NCBI GenBank assembly: GCA_020137815.1
Contig: CM035358.1
Coordinates: 705,356 to 769,355, forward strand
Reading direction: 5' to 3'
Length of the DNA: 64,000 bases
Origin: Hormiphora californensis
Taxonomy: Eukaryota; Ctenophora; Tentaculata; Cydippida; Pleurobrachiidae
In this document: in pieces, positions 39,701-57,600 of the stretch
How the letters are laid out: every line of letters begins with the position of its first letter
Position numbering within the stretch: position 1 is the stretch's first letter
Translations under genes and position numbers: made by a program
Notes under the pieces: model-generated
Databases searched by the model: none
Seen by the model: only the letters and a program-made list of their open reading frames with translations
What the model was told of the DNA's origin: nothing

Positions 39701-42700
39701 TAATAATAATAATAATAATATTCCGCGCTTATATACCGCCCATACCCGACAGAGACATGCCAAAATATTGACGATGTTCCACCGAATCATCAGAGCGGTA
39801 TATCCTCGACTAATTATATGACACACTCGAACAGCTCTGGTTGAAAAACAATATATAGATGACTAAATAAACTTGACTTATAAAACTGAGGGAATAACTG
39901 GTCCCATAATCCTGTAGATATAAATTAAAACACACTATACTCACACCTGCTCGAAAAAAGGATACTAGGTAATGAATTAATAACATGGCTAGAGAGAGGA
40001 TGACACTGATTGCCCGCAGGCCCCACAACTACAACAAACATTACAACTCAGCCATGGGTTCCCCATCACCCACTCCAAATGCACCAACGAAGAGATGTGT
40101 TTTCAGCCGGGTTTTGAAAGTATCCACATTGGGGATTGACCTGAGCTCAAGAGGAAGCTCATTCCAGACAGAAGGCAGGAATACTGATAACCTCCTACGT
40201 CTCAACTTAGAGTTGGCATTGATACTGGTCATCTTTGGATGTTTTAACCTATAGGGATCTGGAACATTAGTCATCCTCGTTGTCCTAGAGGTTCCCCAAG
40301 TCTCATCACGTGGCACCAAATCCTGGAGATAACACGGGGCTGTTCCATTGACTATTTTATAGGCAATCAAACATGCTTTGAAGTCCAACCTGTAGGAGAT
40401 CGGCAAAATATGACACTGCCTGAAATACTCCATGTAGTTGTCCTGGTGTCCGTGGAGGTTAAATACAAAACGAACACAGGCATTGAGAAGCTTCTGGAGC
40501 CCACTGAGAACTCGACCAGGAAGTCCACAATACAGAATGTTACTGTAGTCTATCCTCGATAAAATCAACTGTTTGACCAACATTATCTTTGTTGGGATAT
40601 CAAAACACCTGTGCAGTTGCCAAAGGTTTCGTAACATCAGCCCACACTGTTTCCTCACATTGTTAACCTGTCGTTCAAGGCCAAGATTATGATCCAAGAG
40701 AATTCCCAGGGTTTTACCATCTGTTCCACTACATTCACTGGGGGAGATTTCCGTTCCTCCAAAGTTGATAACTGGATCAAAAGAGACTTTGCTTAGAGAA
40801 CTGCGCTTTCCAAGCAGGATGAATTCCGTTTTGGCCTCATTACACTTCAACCACTGCCCTACCATCCACTTCTTCACTTTCGCCAGACACTCCTCAATAT
40901 CCACCTTTGCCTCAACCCAGCCAGCAGCATCCGTAGGAACCAGACTCACGTAGAGCTGGGAATCATCTGCATATAACTTTATCCGGAGTCCATATGGCTC
41001 CACAATATCTTGTACAGCCTCGATGTAGAGAAGGAACAAAATAGGACCAAGGAGGGACCCTTGAGGGACTCCACAAAGTAAAGCAAGGGTTTCCGAAAGG
41101 CAATCACCGACCGAAACTCTAAAAGATCTGGAACTCAAATAGCTTTTAAACCATCGGAGAGGTTCACCATCCACTCCAAACCGTTTCTGCAACACCTCCA
41201 ACAACTTTCCATGGTCAACCGTATCAAAAGCAGCGCTCATATCTAGACAGATAAGAGCTACTACGTTTCCTTTATCCATTTCCCCTAGAATGTCATCGAA
41301 CATGCTTGCCAATAGCGTTTCGCAACTGTGACCAACACGATAGCCAGACTGATGTTTGCCCAAAAGAGAGTTGCGGTCCAGGTAGTCATTGAGTTGCATA
41401 AATAAATTATGTAAGAATGTAATAGCCCTTTAATCTTCATTCGAGTAGAAAGGTAAAACAGTTCTTGCACCGGGTATTTAGGAGAGATATCATGCTTGAT
41501 CATTTTATCGAATTCGCTGCTTGTTACTATACCACCGTATTTAGTACCACTAAATACTCGGCTCTATATTTTATAACCCGGCTCTATATTTTATAACCCT
41601 TATCGGTATTCGGTATCGCTAAATTACCGAATTCCTAGCGCTCCGACTCCGTTAAATATATATCAGCAACATTTAGATAATCTTCATTCTACCGCAAACT
41701 ATTTGCCTGGCTAGACTGTGTTTCGGGCGCCGTAAAGGGAGGGTAAGAACATAACAACCAACTATCGATAGTATCTGACCTCCCAGCCCTACTTCTAAAC
41801 TCTCTCTCCCCGTTATTACACCTAACATCCCAAACCTACCTCTAAACAAACCGTTATTACAGGGACCTCCCAGACCTACCTCTAAACAAACCATTGTTAC
41901 ACCTAACATCCCAGACCTACCTCTAAACAAACCATTGTTACAGGGATCTCCACTGGGGTAATGTCCTGATAATGCCAACTGATATCACAACCGTTGAGTT
42001 TACACAGGCCGGCAAGAGCTATATTTTCCGGTCTCATGGAATCCTCGCTACCATTATTGATTTCACCTTCTCCCGGATTGAATCAGGTAAATAGAGTGAA
42101 TCGAGTCGGAGGCATTATATATCGCCTTCCAGGTGGAGATGTGAGTTTAGGAATAGAGATAAAAAGAAAGATAGAGAGAAAGAGTAAAGAGTACTTAAAT
42201 TAATGTTTCCTGGACACTGCCAGAACTTGAGTGTGATAGATAGAGTCTAGAGATGAGGTAACGAGACTTATAAAATTATTTCTAAGTCTTTTCATTTCGT
42301 TCTGCTATATAACTAGAGTAAGACTCAAAATCTAAGCTACCCGCTACCATATTCATCTCAATATAACCAGATTTAACATGTTAATAGATGCACCGGATGC
42401 ACGAACCTACCACTCCAATCCACTCTCCCTATAATACTCTCTATCTATCTACCTCCCTCTCTCTGTCCCACTCCCTCTCTGACCCTATACTCTCCCCCCA
42501 GATGGTTGTCTGAACTTTGTCGATCTCGAGCAGGAGGAGTGGTTATTTCAGGGTGGTATCAAAGCAGACCGGCAGATGCAGGTTTATAGGGATATGAGAG
42601 GGGCTTGTAGGAAGAATTGGGCAAAATTCTCGCCACGGGTAGGTTTACAACTGGAAGTAATTTTTTATTCAAAATCAGGATATACATATTTTACTCCGAT

Positions 42701-42895
42701 GAATTTTATTTATTCGTACAAAATAATTCTCATCCCTTGCTCTCTCTCTTTCAGACAAATGTGTTATGGATTGTCTATCTATTGGATAAGATGCTGATAG
42801 GAAAGCGATCTTTAAAACTCCGAAAACTTCGTTCACTTCTTTCAAGTGCGAAGAGCGCTACGGACGCCCTTGCCATTGCTTTTCGTTCTTTGTGA
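36796..42895 (+). CDS. HASPIN: Haspin histone H3 Thr3 kinase
   Basis: Ten exons (36796-36938, 37059-37163, 37236-37805, 37994-38158, 38313-38493, 38791-38908, 39192-39363, 41944-42086, 42502-42638, 42755-42895) join in phase to 624 codons plus stop. Haspin phosphorylates histone H3 Thr3 in mitosis to recruit the chromosomal passenger complex. The kinase domain begins IRKIGEGTFGEVF (Gly-rich loop), has VVYKIIPV (ATP lysine), EIVVSRQL (helix C Glu), the haspin-type YCRGSYPTSLLKAWDEF, the catalytic loop FEHRDLHWGNVL, and IIDFTFSR, where haspins have DYT instead of DFG. It ends with NVLWIVYLLDKML. The N-terminal 330 residues are basic and then Pro/Ser-rich with repeated PPPxxxLSPV motifs, likely unstructured and phosphorylated. 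Introns hold a pogo-like MITE, an antisense LINE and a decoy acceptor array. Confidence 0.97.
38499..38564. mobile_element. 62-bp pogo-like MITE just inside a haspin donor
   Basis: TA, then CAGTCGGACCCTCGATTTAA ... GGTAAATCGGGGTCCCAATG, then TA. It begins five bases after the donor GT of haspin exon 5 (AAG|GTTATTA). Confidence 0.85.
39685..41510 (-). mobile_element. 5'-truncated CR1/Jockey-type LINE, antisense in haspin
   Basis: A minus-strand ORF (40041-41399, 452 codons) is the C-terminal part of a LINE reverse transcriptase: CLDMSAAFDTVDH (motif A), GVPQGSLLGPILF, KLYADDSQLYV (catalytic YADD), and a C-terminal YFRQCHILPISYRLDFKACL region typical of CR1/Jockey-superfamily elements. The endonuclease and ORF1 are absent, as expected of 5' truncation. 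The 3' end at about 39700 carries (ATT)n and is preceded by a GCGGTATATAAGCGCGG-type 3' UTR. It lies in haspin intron 7, opposite to the gene. Confidence 0.9.
41703..41757. mobile_element. TTGCC...AACATAACAA short element
   Basis: TTGCCTGGCTAGACTGTG ... AAAGGGAGGGTAAGAACATA-ACAA, about 55 bp, the clearest single copy of this family. Confidence 0.75.
41776..41943 (+). repeat. 41-bp tandem repeat carrying decoy acceptors before haspin exon 8
   Basis: About four units of CAGACCTACCTCTAAACAAA-CCATTGTTACA. One unit (41862) reads TTATTACAG|GGACCTCCCAG, copying the real junction TTGTTACAG|GGATCTCCACTG at 41943; the alternate units have TTACACCTAACATCCC at the same place. Confidence 0.88.
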
Positions 42896-43082
42896 CTTTC
42901 AAATTTTGGTGAAGTTTTTTAGAGAATTTCACTTTTTAATTCGGTATTTGATTTCATTTTGTCTGTCATGTAATTTACTGATTTTGTTCAAAACTCGTTC
43001 CTTCCCATCGTGTCTTTACCCCCTCACCCTCTGTGTACCCCTCTCCCCTCCCTATAATCCCCATACCCACCAGTAGTGTAAG

Positions 43083-49409
<6,327 letters not shown>

Positions 49410-49464
49410 TTTGACAGAATCCAGAAAGTTGAATATAGAGGGACTGATATTGTGTGTGAGAGAG

Positions 49465-49470
49465 AATAAA
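49465..49470 (+). terminator. Polyadenylation signal of the RRM/RS gene
   Basis: AATAAA 55 bp after the stop codon. The interval to the convergent ERICH6-like stop (49932) has no further gene. Confidence 0.65.
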
Positions 49471-49931
49471 AAGGAGTGACATAATTTTAATCAGCCGTGA
49501 AAAAGGACCAGATAAGCCTGGATCTGTTGTCCCCAGTTATTTTATTATTAAATAGTTTATTTTCCCTCTTTTAACATTGTTCCGTTAGAAACTGTGTTTT
49601 GTTATGTCTCCCCGGGGCCGATGGGAAACGGAGTACTGTTTCCATGGTAACACATAGTGACTGGATAATGGCTAACACGTGGATAACGGAATGGAAAAAG
49701 AGAGGGAGCATTCTGTTCCTTCTTTTTAGGGAGACATTTTACTTTGAGTTGTTTTGTCGGGGATCTTTTCGTGCCATGAGGGGACTGCTATTATAGCTGT
49801 GTCTGTAATCAACAATGTCTGTAGAATTGGAAACACGGGAACTATGCTTGTCTAAAACGCAATAAATCTGAATCTATAATTACAATTTTCATATTCTACA
49901 GTCCCTCTTTTAATAGTCTCTCTGCTCTCCT

Positions 49932-52900
49932 TCAAACTTTGACAGTGACTGAACGTGTGCTGTCGGATACTCTTCGTTTTGTTGCTTTTGCCTCTTCTGA
50001 AACAAATCCAAATGTTAGGAGTAGAACGGGCAATTTTGCTAATCACTAATTTAATTGGTATCGGTAGGAACGTCCCATCACTATGTGGGACACACGAGGT
50101 TGAGTTTCTAAAGCCCATCAACTAACTGACAACTTTTACTTTCACCACTAGCCCCACTGCGCGCGTCACAAAACAATCAGAGCCCCCTCGCTCGCAGTCA
50201 TGCAAGAAATCCCTGGAGTCGGAGATGTTAATTTTCTCAAACATTAATTATTATCGCCAAAATATCCTGAAATGGGCAAATATTAAATCCCTCGAAAGAT
50301 AAGATTATGCTTCTAAAGGCTTCGGTAAACTTAAACCACTCACGCACCACTTTGATTTTCATAATTTGACCCAAAACTACCGGGCCGGATGATTAACCAA
50401 GACAGCAATTTTAAGACAATTATAGTTAGCGTATATAACCATGAAACGGTTATTGTAATTGGTTGTTCTCTGACAGGTTACTACCACTAGCCGGTAAGCG
50501 GAACGTTTATCGTGGAAATTATAATCAAGCCGAAACGTTAGAAAATGATCCGTCCTCTTTTCCGTAGGAGAAGATTATGAAGTTTTTTGTTGTGCTCTGT
50601 GGCTCAGTCCGACTAAAAAACCGCACGATCAATTGAAATTGCGGGGCACACTCCGATATTAATCGATCGGAAATCATTGCGGTACAGGGAGAACTATATT
50701 TGAGAGAAAGGACGGTGAATCAATTAGTAAACATTATCTACTTTATTTTCTGATATATGTAGTATTTTCTGTACTTTCAGTTCAATTCTGTGCTGCACAG
50801 CGGTAAAGTTTCATAAACCTCTCTAGTTGAAATCGGTTGGTCCTAAGATTCACTAAATTCATCTAATTACTCCAAAGGGAGGATGATTAGTGAAATGTAG
50901 TGCACTGTATCCACCCCTCACTGCCGGTACTTACTGAAGGCCAGTTGATGTGCAGAGTGGAGAGAATTGTTGAGCTTCCGGAGATTTTCACTGAAAGGAT
51001 AGTAGCGTATATTAAGTAGTATCTCTCAACTAATTGCTTAATTACATATCTCTCTTTAGTCTTTAGAGCCCGTACTTTAGTACTACTTTAGTCACGGACG
51101 GAAATCTACGTTAATTATCGCTCATCAGTTTAAAGAACTTTACTTTCCAGATCAGTATTGTATGGAGTGCAGGCCCAAGTCTAGGTCAATAGTTGTCTAT
51201 TTAATGGCAATTTATATCCTACCACGGCCTGGCTTGTTCAGTACCAGTTGTCTACCATTTACCAATTTATATCCTCCTTTTAGCCTATTATATCTAGTAT
51301 CAAGAGCTCAACATCCATTAATTCTACTGCAGTTGTAGCTAGGCCAAGTACCACCGTTTAGTTCCACAACCAAGTTTCAATATCATTTTTATTTCTATCG
51401 TGGATTTTATCTCTATTGTTGCTTTTGCTTTATCTCTAAACTCAGGAAATATTGGTATTTGCAACCCATTTTCTTACTTGATAGCTTGTTTTGCTGATTC
51501 CAGCTCCCCAAGGTAGGCTCTCAGCTCCGGGCACTCAAGGGGTCGGGCTGTCAGTTTGCTGGTTCGGGATCCCACGTTACACTTGAAGCTGTGTCGTTTG
51601 TAGGAGAACACTAGAGTTTGTTGCTCCAGACTCACTGACCTCATCGACAGGAAGGGGGAGATCTGTGGAGGGGGGATGGTTTATCAGGAAGGGGGAGATC
51701 TGTGGAGGGGGGATGGTTTATCAGGAAGGGCGAGATCTGTGGAGGGGGGATGGTTTATCAGGAAGGGCGAGATCTGTGGAGGGGGGATGGTTTATCAGGA
51801 AGGGGGAGATCTGTGGAGGGGGGATGGTTTATCAGGAAGGGGGAGATCTGTGGAGGGGGGATGGTTTATCAGGAAGGGGGAGATCTGTGGAGGGGGGATG
51901 GTTTATCAGGAAGGGGGAGATCTGTGGAGGGGGGATGGTTTATCAGGAAGGGGGAGATCTGTGGAGGGGGGATGGTTTATCAGGAAGGGGGAGATCTGTG
52001 GAGGGGGGATGGTTTATCAGGAAGGGGGAGATCTGTGGAGGGGGGATGGTTTATCAGGAAGGGGGAGATATGTGGAGGGGGGATGGTTTATCAGGAAGGG
52101 GGAGATCTGTGGGAGAGAGAAGTTCTGAGAGGAGTATGTTGCAACAAAATAGATCTGATATGGTGGGAGCTCTACACATGTGCGTGATCTAGTAACAAGA
52201 TTTGAATTTTATTGACTTCATAATAGTCCATAGTAATTATCCTTTATTGAACGTGACTTTGTAAAATTTCAATATTCAATACCAGGGAATCTAACAAGGC
52301 ACCGATAAGTTCCATCTCCCCCTTACCTCCCCCCTCTCTCTCTTGCATGTAATAACTGCTCTCGATTTGCCAATTACACCACTAGTTAACATATTTCACG
52401 GCGTGCCCCAGAGTAGTTTAACATTTGTTTGAGTGAACACCTCCAATTCCGGTTGTAACTGGTCGGGAAGACCTCCCTGAAGGTCGTGGCGGTGCGGGAA
52501 AAATAGGGTAGACCTGCTGCGGCTTCAGAAAATTGAGAAAAAGATAGCTATCTTTTTTTTCACTTTGAAAATAAGACGTTTTTTATTAAAAGATTCTTGA
52601 TCAGTGAGATACGGTTGTCCCCCACCTATTTTTTGACGTAGAATCGAATGCCGTTGAAGTCAAATCTCTAAAATGTTGGCAAAATGGAGAAAATCACGTT
52701 TTTAGGTGTTTTTTGGTGAAAAAAGCGTTCAAACTGGTAGTAGATGATGGGATAGAGTCCCAAAAATATCATAAATCGATTTTTTGGGTCTTTTTCGCCC
52801 TAGGAACAGAGTTTCATGAAAATCTGGTACAACGCCTATTCTCCGTTTGCTTTCAAAGAAGGTGAATATTGCTCTAATTTAGCCAATTTTGAAGAAAAGG

Positions 52901-54526
52901 CGTCCAAAATGATACCAGTTGAAAGGATAGAGTCCCAAAAACGTGAAAATCATCAATTTTAGGCATTTTATACCCTAGAAACAAATGGACATGGTGGTCG
53001 AATGATATTTTTTATCTCGGTAGGCCTCTGAAGTATGTGGAAATAGCCACAATGTAGAGATTGTGGTAAATGAATGTGAATAACCGTTTACCAAACCCAC
53101 TTTAGCACCTGCTAAGTTGAAGAGTGGCTCTTGCATAATCCAGAAGCCCATTAAAGTGGGTTTGGTAAACGGTTATTCACATTCATTTACCACAATCTCT
53201 ACATTGTGGCTATTTCCACATACTTCAGAGGCCTACCGAGATAAAAAATATCATTCGACCACCATGTCCATTTGTTTCTAGGGTATAAAATGCCTAAAAT
53301 TGATGATTTTCACGTTTTTGGGACTCTATCCTTTCAACTGGTATCATTTTGGACGCCTTTTCTTCAAAATTGGCTAAATTAGAGCAATATTCACCTTCTT
53401 TGAAAGCAAACGGAGAATAGGCGTTGTACCAGATTTTCATGAAACTCTGTTCCTAGGGCGAAAAAGACCCAAAAAATCGATTTATGATATTTTTGGGACT
53501 CTATCCCATCATCTACTACCAGTTTGAACGCTTTTTTCACCAAAAAACACCTAAAAACGTGATTTTCTCCATTTTGCCAACATTTTAGAGATTTGACTTC
53601 AACGGCATTCGATTCTACGTCAAAAAATAGGTGGGGGACAACCGTATCTCACTGATCAAGGATCTTTTAATAAAAAACGTCTTATTTTCAAAGTGAAAAA
53701 AAAGATAGCTATCTTTTTCTCAATTTTCTGAAGCCGCAGCAGGTCTACCCTATTTTTCCCGCACCGCCACGACCTTCAGGGAGGTCTTCCCGACCAGTTA
53801 CAACCGGAATTGGAGGTGTTCACTCAAACAAATGTTAAACTACTCTGGGGCACGCCGTGATTTAGGGAGCCTTGTGTTTGTCAAATTTGTTAGAATAGTG
53901 GACTCATTCGTGATGAATTGTACTAAAATCTAAGAAAGTCTAAGAAAATTAGTTGTCCCAAACATTGTGGACCACATTGTACGACTTACCGTGAAGTAGA
54001 CGGGTTGAAAGGGTGGAGCGTGGACGTGAGGCTGGAAGGCGTCCCATCTCCAATGTTTCGTTTTCAGCTCATCCTTGTTAAACACAGTCCCTTCCAGAGG
54101 CGTGCTCTGGTATTGTAACTGCAGTAGGGATAAGTAGTGTGTTAACAAACAGGAAAATAATGTTTTACCTATTTTAGTGAACACAACTTTCTCTGAAGAA
54201 TGCTGCTGGCCTTGGGGTTGTTTAGTTTGCCCTCTTTTTTGCTTGAAGAAGGGCCCATAAAAACTAGATAACCAAGGGGCACTCTAAGAAGTGGTGCAAT
54301 AATCTCACCTTTCCATCCTCGTGATAGATGGTGCTCCGTCCATTATGACTGCAAACCCCCACCAACCTTCCCTTGTCGCTGAGAACGTAGTAACAGAACA
54401 TACCCGGCTGTTCCTGTCAGAGGGGGTTATTTTGGTTGCTTTGTATAGGATTTGAGTAGGGTGGGGAGATATATTAGGGGAAAACAGTGGAGGGGGAGAG
54501 GGGAGAGAGACAGACAGACAGACTGC

Positions 54527-54613
<87 letters not shown>

Positions 54614-54614
54614 A

Positions 54615-54653
<39 letters not shown>

Positions 54654-57600
54654 GCTTCGTGCGGCTAGAGTTTAGGGGTGACTGCGTCACCAACTGCAGA
54701 TACCTGTGAAATGATGATGGCGGGAGATCCAGAAGGGTAGTAGCAGGTACCAGTACCATCCTGTAGCATGGTCAGGAAAACAGCACCTGAATCGTAGTAC
54801 CTGGGAAGAGGGAAGTTGTGGAGATAAGATGGTTGGGAGATAAGATGGTTGGGAGATAAGATGGTTGGGAGATAAGATGGTTGGGAGATAAGATGGTTGG
54901 GAGATAAGATGGTTGGGAGATAAGATGGTTGGGAGATAAGATGGTTGGGAGATAAGATGGTTGGGAGACATGTATAGAGTTGTCTTCGCTTGCCTTGCTC
55001 GACCCTCTTTCCATGCACTCCACCCGCAGAAATGTAAAGAAGCGTTAGAACAAAACAAGTCTTCACTCAGGGTGCCCCGTGAGACAAATGATTTTATAAC
55101 AAAGCATTTCAAAATTAGTTTCGCTAAAGGACAACTCTTCAACTAACGGGTGACAACTAAAAATTGTTACTAATTTAAAACAGCTGTAGAATTTTTCCCT
55201 TTTGAGATACAGCTTCGGGCCAGTGATAGAACGATTTTTCAGATAATTTTGAATCAGGATAACATAACGGAGATGACTAAAACGTTCATTCTCATAGCGA
55301 TATCGGATCATTTCCTCTTGCCCCACCAAAGCATATAGTACGGAGATTTGAAATTTCTATGTTATCAGAAACGACCTTCCCAATGAGATAGAATTCTCAT
55401 AATTGGAAGTCTGGTTGTTCATGCCATAACCAACATAACTGCCAAGTTTGAAGATTTTGGCTCATTGAGAAGTTGGGTTTCCACGGTCATTAATGTTTCG
55501 AGAGATGTCGAAATGGCGATTTCTCCAATTACCTGTAAACTACGCTTTGTTACAGAAGATTCTGATCAGGAAATTAAGATTTATGAAGTTTGAAGCAAAG
55601 TTAATTTCGTTCAAAATTGTCTGAAAAATCATTCTATCACTGTCCCGAAGCTGTATTTCGACTAGAACAGGCGCTAGAGGCGCTAGAAAAACGTGTAGAT
55701 TTCACGGACTACTGTAAAACTAGAAATTTTCGTGAGATTTTTATTTTCGCTCTTTATTAATTCCGCGAAAATATTTTGGACGATTTTTTACAGAAAATAA
55801 TGGTCATGCATGACCACTGCTCTTATACGTGGCAAGGGATTCAGTAGGAGTTGTAAGCCAATGAGATGTGAGCCTTTTCTGTCTCATCCCTGATTGGCTA
55901 TCTCTTAGAGCCAATCAGCAATGAGAAAATGCTCACATTTCATTGGTCTACGCCAAGCAGGTCTGGTGTCTCATGGCAATGATGACTGCACTCTTGGCGT
56001 AATTAGACAATAGACTGGGACCGTGAAATGGGGGTAGCAGTGGGATTAGCGAAAATTAAAATCGCGAAAATAGTAAATTTTGATCGAATCGCGAAAATTA
56101 ATTGCCTCGAAAATATCTAGTTTTACAGTATATGCTTTGGTGGGGCAAGAGGAAATGATGCGATATTGCTATGAGAATGAACGTTTTAGTCATCGCCGTT
56201 ATATTTTTCTGATTCAAAATTGTCTGAAAAATCGTTCTATCGCTGGCCCGAAGCTGTATCTCAAAAGGGAAAAATTCTACAGCTGTTTCAAATTAGTAAC
56301 AATTTTTAGTTGTCACCCGTTAATTAGACTAATTAGATTAATTAGAATCTAGTTTGTACCTGTGGAACTTGTGATCGAATTGTTGTTGCCAGGGTACGTT
56401 GAGTCCAGGTAGAGGATGGCACTGAGTCTCTGTAACAGTCTCAAACAGAACCTACAGGATGGGAAGTTTTAGTTGGCAATGATTCGGTGGTTTGTAGGCC
56501 TATCTGGGTAGTATATTATAACAGGGACAGCTATTTCTTATTGATGAAAAACTCAGAATAGTATGGAAAGATTGTAGATTGTACTATGTACAACAATGCA
56601 TAGCATCCCACACGAACATATATTGAAAAACTTAGCAAGAAATAAAGGGAATTACATAATCCTAATATGTAATGAAGCTATGGAGCTTTTTATTGGAGTT
56701 GCAGAGCATATGAAGTCACGTTAATAAGTGCACAACTTTTTATTCTAAGCAATTTTACTATGTACTTAATTTCAAATATGTAGTGCCATTCCATACCAAT
56801 ATATCTTATACTTTATCTATATAATTCTCTTTCCAGCATTTCATATTTCGTTACTCTATTTCTTCCGCTAATTGTACTAATTTTTCCACTCGACTTCATT
56901 TCTTCTTCCGACTTCCTCATTTTTCTCCTTCACCCCCTGTCCTAACGATACGTCTCGTTATGTCTGTGCAAGCCATTATATATAGATGTTACCATGCCAG
57001 AGGCACCTATTATATTATACGCTAAGACCTCCATAATATATATGACATTATTATGTGCCTAAAATTATCCTATTTGCATCTAACTAGTCACGTCTGGTAA
57101 TGAGAATCTGATTGCATAATTATATTGCTCCTTTTTTATCCACCCAATCAAAACACAGACCAATCATAATTCCTGGAGGCATTTTCATGATTTACTGCAG
57201 ATTGCAGAACATCACCTAACTGTAACCTATAACAGCCGCGGCGCTTGTGTCTGGAGCTCATGTCTAGACAAAATGCTAATTACACCAATTAGCATCATAT
57301 ACAGCATTGCACTGCAATTAGTATCATATCCTGAATATATATTGTTGCATCCTGTTGCTGCTGCAGCTCTGTTTATGACGCACACAAATCATGTAATTCT
57401 CTACCCAATCACACCTGGCCGTCCAGCTCTGCAGATTGCTTTATAATGGCTGCAGCTGGAGAGTGCTGCTCAGATAGCTATAACTGACTTGGGGATTGCT
57501 TTGCTCGAACCTCTCTCTAGCTCACGAATATTGTAAATTAGAGAACATTTTGAAGTGGGAGCTGAGGGAGTGTGAGTTGTGCTGCCGACTAGGGGGGTGT

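Noticed and set aside
51665..52192. Three overlapping plus-strand ORFs of 150-175 codons with a perfect peptide repeat (GGWFIRKGEIC...)
   Set aside because: They are translations of the 37-bp minisatellite; the unit is not a multiple of three, so every frame stays open. The real signal is on the other strand as splice acceptors.
54452..54759. ORFs of repeated Thr-Asp-Arg-Gln or Cys-Leu-Ser-Val
   Set aside because: Pure translation of the (ACAG)n microsatellite. The same applies to poly-(Leu-Ser) and poly-(Arg-Glu) ORFs over (CT)n tracts.
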